This document shows, piece after piece, positions 61,301-64,000 of a DNA stretch of 64,000 bases (the stretch's first letter is position 1; the number at the start of each line of letters is the position of its first letter). This stretch comes from Struthio camelus (Eukaryota > Chordata > Aves > Struthioniformes > Struthionidae). The position numbers and the translations under genes were made by a program. The stretch is from assembly GCF_040807025.1 (NCBI RefSeq), contig NC_090946.1, positions 4,072,001 to 4,136,000 on the forward strand, in the 5' to 3' direction. Below the pieces are notes generated by a model. That model saw nothing but the letters and a program-made list of their open reading frames with translations. It was not told the DNA's origin and searched no databases.

Positions 61301-63251
61301 AAACTGTTCTCATTTCAGGTCTTGTGTTTTCTGGCAGCCAGAAAACACAGAGCCAAATGGAGTATAACACTTAAAATCTTTTTTCAGTTTATCACTCTGC
61401 TTTACAGCCTTTGTGTTCCTCCTCTCTCAGGTCACTTCCATTTCTGTCCCTCTGCAGTGTCGTCGTCTTTTTGGATTGGTCACCTTCTCTGCTGGGAACT
61501 CTGCATGTAATGACTCAGAGATTTTTGTCTCTGAACAAAAAACAAAACAAAAAACAAACAAAAAAACCCCTTTTTCCAGGTTTTCCTCTTCAGGCCCTTT
61601 TGCTTGCATCTGATGAGGCTGGTTGTAGTAGTCCAAGGTAAACTTGGAAAAGCTTGATAACTCTGTCAATTCCTTCAGTACCAAGAACTGCCGCGTGTAA
61701 CACCTGCCTGTGGTAATTAACTCTTTGAAGTCATGTGGCAAGCAGGATGATGGTGAACAATAAACAGCTACAGTGACTATCCAGTGTCAGGATCCAAACA
61801 GCCCCCGCTTTCTCTGTCGTGCCTGGGACAGTGAGATCTGGCTCAAGTGTGGGGAAAATGATCCCGGGACTGAGTTACAGAATTGAAGAGATTGTTAAAT
61901 AGGATAGACTATGTGCTTTTTTTCCTGAACAGCCTTTGTTCAAATGAAATCACTTTTGAGGAGGAAGGAGGACTCTGAGATGACACTGGATTGGGACTTG
62001 TGTTCAGTCCTCTCCTTACTCCCTCTGTCTTATTTGCAATATGGGGATGAAAATAGTTCCTTTCTCTCCCTTTTTGTCTGTCTTTTCTATTTTGATTTCT
62101 ATTTGTCTGCTTGTCCACACAGAAGCACCCACCGTAGTCTGAGTTCAATCTCAGCTGAGGCCTCTGAGTGTGACTATGTAAAGGAAATAAGAAAAATTAA
62201 TATGATTAGACCAGAAATGGTGTTCCCTGAAGAAATCTCTTGGATGTTTTGGAGACAGAGCTACAGAAATGAGGCCATCACTGCTGCATTGATTCTCATT
62301 CTGTGTCCTGTTTTGAGGCTCCCCACAACTAAACTCCTCCTCCTAAACCCTTATCTCACTGGATTTTGCAGGACGCCTACTCTGAAATCGCCTACCTTTT
62401 TGCTGAGTTTTTCCGAGACCTTGACATCGTCCCATCTGACATCATTGCAGGCCTGGTTCTTCTGCGCCAACGGCAGCGGGCAAAACGCAATGCTGTGCTG
62501 GATGAGGTGGGTGGAGGAGGCACCTCACTTTGCACCAAGGCAGTGGGTATCTCATTTGGCCTCTGACTTACCTGCTACTCTTCTGTGAATCATTGTGTGA
62601 GAACTGCATGTCTCTGCGCACCTTGTTTCTGTTGTGTGGTGGGTTATTGCCAGTCACTAAGCTGTGAAATACTAACTTTTTAGCAGCTTTTCTGAGATTT
62701 GCAGAGGGTCCAACTGACATTGAGTCAATCTTGAAACGTATCCTTTTTTTTTAGGCAGGTGATGCATATGGATTGTGTTCTTGACCCCAAATGGGCAAAT
62801 GCCTTGAAGAAGGGGGCAGTTGCTTAAAAGTGAATGGAGAGATTACTCTTCCCCTTATAGTTATGTAAAGAAGACTCTAGCATCTGGATGAAACTATAGG
62901 AGGAACTTTAGGAGAAAATTCCTAAATTCCCAAGCAATTACTGCCTTTGAGATTTGCAGATTGCCAACCCAGTAGAAAAGGTTGTGTTCAGACGTGAGGT
63001 TCAGATGCTAGTGATCAGATGAGGTGGAGATCAGAGCCAGATCAGGAGACAGGTGAAGGTACTTGCATGCTATTTTGTCCTGGGTTACCTAGGGCTTTCT
63101 GTTTCTCAGGCGTAGATCTTGTGTCCTGGTGACATGGAGAAGAATAATTTTTATGTATGTTTGTGACTTACAGGCAAACAATGACATTTTAGCTTTTCTG
63201 TCTGGGATGCCAGTGACCAGGAACACAAAGTATCTGGACCTGAAAAATGCG
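50362..63251 (+). CDS. DAGLA: Diacylglycerol lipase alpha, N-terminal part (exons 2-8 joined; gene continues past window)
   Basis: The sn-1-specific diacylglycerol lipase that makes the endocannabinoid 2-arachidonoylglycerol from diacylglycerol at the neuronal (postsynaptic) plasma membrane. Seven coding blocks join in frame: 50362-50456, 51034-51245, 53853-53954, 54553-54691, 57771-57858, 62372-62506 and 63174-63251. They total 849 nt, or 283 codons, of a protein that is about 1,040 residues in mammals. The product starts MPGIVVFRRRWSVGSDDLVL and reads almost residue for residue like mammalian DAGLA as I remember it. Four hydrophobic helices are visible at about residues 19-45, 61-81, 103-122 and 138-157, followed by a basic cytoplasmic stretch (about 164-201) and a CCTRTK motif. 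All introns are GT-AG and codons split across junctions re-form correctly (W32, A103, G137, R183). The alpha/beta-hydrolase core and catalytic Ser/Asp are outside the window. The start ATG has G at -3. DAGLB is excluded by the N-terminal sequence. Confidence 0.97.
50457..51033 (+). other. DAGLA intron 2
   Basis: 577-bp intron with gtaagt donor and ctggcag acceptor. No other feature seen. Confidence 0.95.
51034..51245 (+). CDS. DAGLA: DAGLA exon 3: TM1 end, first extracellular loop, TM2
   Basis: Acceptor cactggcag ends at 51033 and donor gtaaga starts at 51246. The exon completes W32 and runs to the first base of A103. It encodes the rest of helix 1, the short outer loop with NPNETCS, helix 2 (GYLGILLSCMIAEVAIIWLS) and the loop leading to helix 3. 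The loop contains N48-E-T, a possible N-glycosylation sequon. Confidence 0.97.
51246..53852 (+). other. DAGLA intron 3
   Basis: 2.6-kb intron with gtaaga donor and tttcag acceptor. It is rich in simple sequence: (GT)n plus a G-run and T-runs at 52066-52146, (TC)16 followed by ccag at 52338-52372, and T9(GT)8 at 52582-52606. No additional exon recognised. Confidence 0.93.
52338..52369. repeat. (TC)16 microsatellite
   Basis: Pure 32-base TC run followed immediately by ccag, so it also reads as a polypyrimidine tract plus AG, i.e. a decoy 3' splice site in intron 3. Confidence 0.95.
53853..53954 (+). CDS. DAGLA: DAGLA exon 4: TM3
   Basis: Acceptor cttttgtttcag ends at 53852 and donor gtatgt starts at 53955. 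Residues 103-136 plus one base of G137 include helix 3 (ILVIEFVYAIVGIVWLTQYY) and the second outer loop, YTSCNDITAKSVTLG. Position 133 is serine here. Mammalian DAGLA, as I recall it, has an Asn in an N-V-T sequon at this place. Confidence 0.97.
53955..54552 (+). other. DAGLA intron 4
   Basis: 598-bp intron with gtatgt donor and tttacag acceptor. Nothing else seen. Confidence 0.95.
54553..54691 (+). CDS. DAGLA: DAGLA exon 5: TM4 and basic juxtamembrane segment
   Basis: Acceptor ctttctttacag ends at 54552 and donor gtaaag starts at 54692. It encodes helix 4 (MVVCNWVVILSVCITVLCVF) and the basic segment FVKLRATKRRQRNLRTYNL. The split codon R183 is completed by the first base of exon 6. Confidence 0.97.
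54692..57770 (+). other. DAGLA intron 5
   Basis: 3.1-kb intron with gtaaag donor and ttgcag acceptor. A - strand open frame at 57380-57649 reads unusually protein-like but is not recognised. No other feature. Confidence 0.93.
57771..57858 (+). CDS. DAGLA: DAGLA exon 6: basic cytoplasmic linker
   Basis: Acceptor tctttattgcag ends at 57770 and donor gtaggt starts at 57859. It encodes HRLEEGQASSWTRRLKVFLC followed by CTRTKDSQS. The exon ends on a codon boundary (residue 212). This is the linker between helix 4 and the catalytic region. Confidence 0.97.
58800..59335 (+). mobile_element. Old LINE remnant (CR1/L2-like reverse transcriptase)
   Basis: Decayed non-LTR reverse transcriptase pieces can be read on the + strand. 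KVANFADDSVIFRLV, with the FADD catalytic motif at 58846-58857, is followed by KELGVIKDTSKKTSV near 59055 and SSLKYGVIFGLLKDAA near 59200. These landmarks resemble the palm motif and the C-terminal SxLEYGVxFW(S)PxLKKD pattern of CR1/L2-clade LINEs. Stops and frameshifts interrupt the frame and no 3' end is recognisable. It is more diverged than the other CR1 copies here, so probably much older. The exact clade is uncertain. Confidence 0.6.
59502..59990 (-). repeat. Dispersed repeat copy B, with the perfect 343-bp inverted-repeat arm (59618-59960)
   Basis: Reverse-complement partner of the intron 1 copy. The tract 59618-59960 matches 45571-45913 at every base. The alignable flanks down to about 59502 and up to about 59990 are diverged. 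This copy lacks the extra 29-bp segment found next to the tract in copy A. It lies in intron 6, so the two arms bracket exons 2-6. Confidence 0.92.
62372..62506 (+). CDS. DAGLA: DAGLA exon 7: start of conserved lipase region
   Basis: Acceptor ggattttgcag ends at 62371 and donor gtgggt starts at 62507. Residues 213-257 begin DAYSEIAYLFAEFFRDLDIV and continue through PSDIIAGLVLLRQRQRAKRN to the end. The exon is 135 nt and phase 0 at both ends, so skipping it would keep the frame. Confidence 0.97.
62507..63173 (+). other. DAGLA intron 7
   Basis: 667-bp intron with gtgggt donor and ttacag acceptor. Nothing else seen. Confidence 0.95.
63174..63251 (+). CDS. DAGLA: DAGLA exon 8 (last coding exon in the window)
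   Basis: Acceptor tgtgacttacag ends at 63173 and donor gtaagt starts at 63252. Residues 258-283 start ANNDILAFLSGMPVTRNTKY. The exon is 78 nt and phase 0 at both ends. The following coding exons (helix-like region, lipase core, regulatory C-terminal tail) are not in the window. Confidence 0.96.
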
Positions 63252-64000
63252 GTAAGTCACTGGACTGTAATCTTGCAAACTCCCCATGCTTCCACATGTA
63301 GCCTATCATCTTTTTCTCAGTGTTCTCTCTTTTTCTCCTCTCTGCCCTTACCCCTTTCTGTAATAGTTAAAGAAATGAAAGGTTATAACAACAGATTATG
63401 ATAACAATGCTAGCTTTCTTGGAGGTTTTTTTTGGACTTCAGAGCACTTTTAAAGCATTATCTATCTCTTCTCCACTTTGAGGGAGGTAGTAGTAGTTCC
63501 ACTCAGATGGAGAAAAATGGTGTGAGGTTTCTCCAAAGCCAGAGGTTGCAGCCAGGAGAGTCATGCAGAGCTCCATGTGGAGATACCACCAGCAGAGCTC
63601 ATGAAGCCTGACATGCCGGGCTCCATCTTGATTAGAGCAAGGAGCTCCCTGGAGTGCAGTGGCGTTCTGAAGATGAAAATGGCTGTGGTCTGTTCTGTTA
63701 TGTGTAAATTAAGCCTGGCTTTTCTCCTAGCTCCATGTTTTGCAGCCTTTCACTGGGCAAACTTATTTTCATCTCCCTTGATTAGATGATAACTGTTGAA
63801 AGAGAGAGACTGACCAGATCCAAGTATCACTGATTAGAGGTGATTCTGTGATTAACATGCTTGTGGCTGTGCTCTACTGTGCTGCATTTAAAGCTAACAT
63901 CCTGCTTATATTCAGAGTGTGACTCATTCTGAATAGGTGTATGTGGGGAGAGATATCAACATAGCTTAAGGAAGATAACACTGAGGTATATGGCCTCAGA
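63252..64000 (+). other. DAGLA intron 8, 5' part
   Basis: Begins with gtaagt after exon 8. No further exon is recognisable before the window ends, so the intron is at least 749 bp. Confidence 0.85.

Larger units (their letters stand above)
57859..62371 (+). other. DAGLA intron 6
   Basis: 4.5-kb intron with gtaggt donor and ttttgcag acceptor. It holds the LINE remnant (58800-59335), inverted-repeat copy B (59502-59990) and a long polypyrimidine tract ending in tag at 60061-60093. An A-rich AAAC/AAAAC tract lies at about 61537-61566. Confidence 0.93.

Noticed and set aside
61944..62588. 214-codon frame overlapping DAGLA exon 7
   Set aside because: It reads exon 7 in the wrong frame and is mostly intron; the DAGLA frame at 62372-62506 is clear.
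1..64000. tRNA genes, rRNA, CRISPR arrays, bacterial operons or phage features
   Set aside because: No tRNA B-box-like structure or spaced-repeat array was seen, and the splice structure and CR1 elements mark the window as vertebrate nuclear DNA.

Overview
This is vertebrate nuclear DNA, most likely from a bird. Two CR1 LINE copies have the typical sauropsid 3' end, one of them about 2 kb long. Short coding blocks are bounded by GT-AG splice sites and separated by kilobases of non-coding sequence, and there is one CpG island. The only protein-coding gene I can support is DAGLA (diacylglycerol lipase alpha) on the + strand. The window holds its probable promoter and first exon, a first intron of about 33 kb, and seven coding exons (exons 2-8). 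These encode the first 283 residues: the cytoplasmic N-terminus, four transmembrane helices and the start of the catalytic region. The catalytic serine and the rest of the gene lie beyond position 64,000.

Layout. 1-16,600 is upstream intergenic sequence: GC-moderate, no recognisable exon, one CR1 3' fragment at 11,496-11,830, and possible regulatory DNA near 1,450-2,070. 16,610-17,560 is a CpG island with GC boxes, a likely non-coding exon 1 ending at 17,224, and a short GGGGCC repeat just inside the intron. 17,225-50,317 is intron 1. It contains a probable solo LTR (28,650-29,859), a 122-bp local duplication partly inside that LTR, a degraded 2-kb antisense CR1 (40,774-42,810), one arm of a perfect 343-bp inverted repeat, and microsatellites and G-runs. 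50,318-63,251 holds exons 2-8 with introns of 0.6-4.5 kb; the largest (intron 6) carries an old LINE remnant and the other arm of the inverted repeat.

There is no operon or multi-gene system here. The most notable observations concern gene architecture. Two identical 343-bp arms in inverted orientation flank exons 2-6 inside otherwise diverged repeat copies, which suggests gene conversion and possible circular RNA or inversion. Exon 2 begins with a juxtaposed 3'/5' splice-site motif of the recursive-splicing type. A short upstream ORF is predicted to span the exon 1/exon 2 junction. A GGGGCC repeat sits in intron 1. Exon boundaries were derived by hand from splice sites and reading frame; family names rest on recognised protein sequence, not on database searches.
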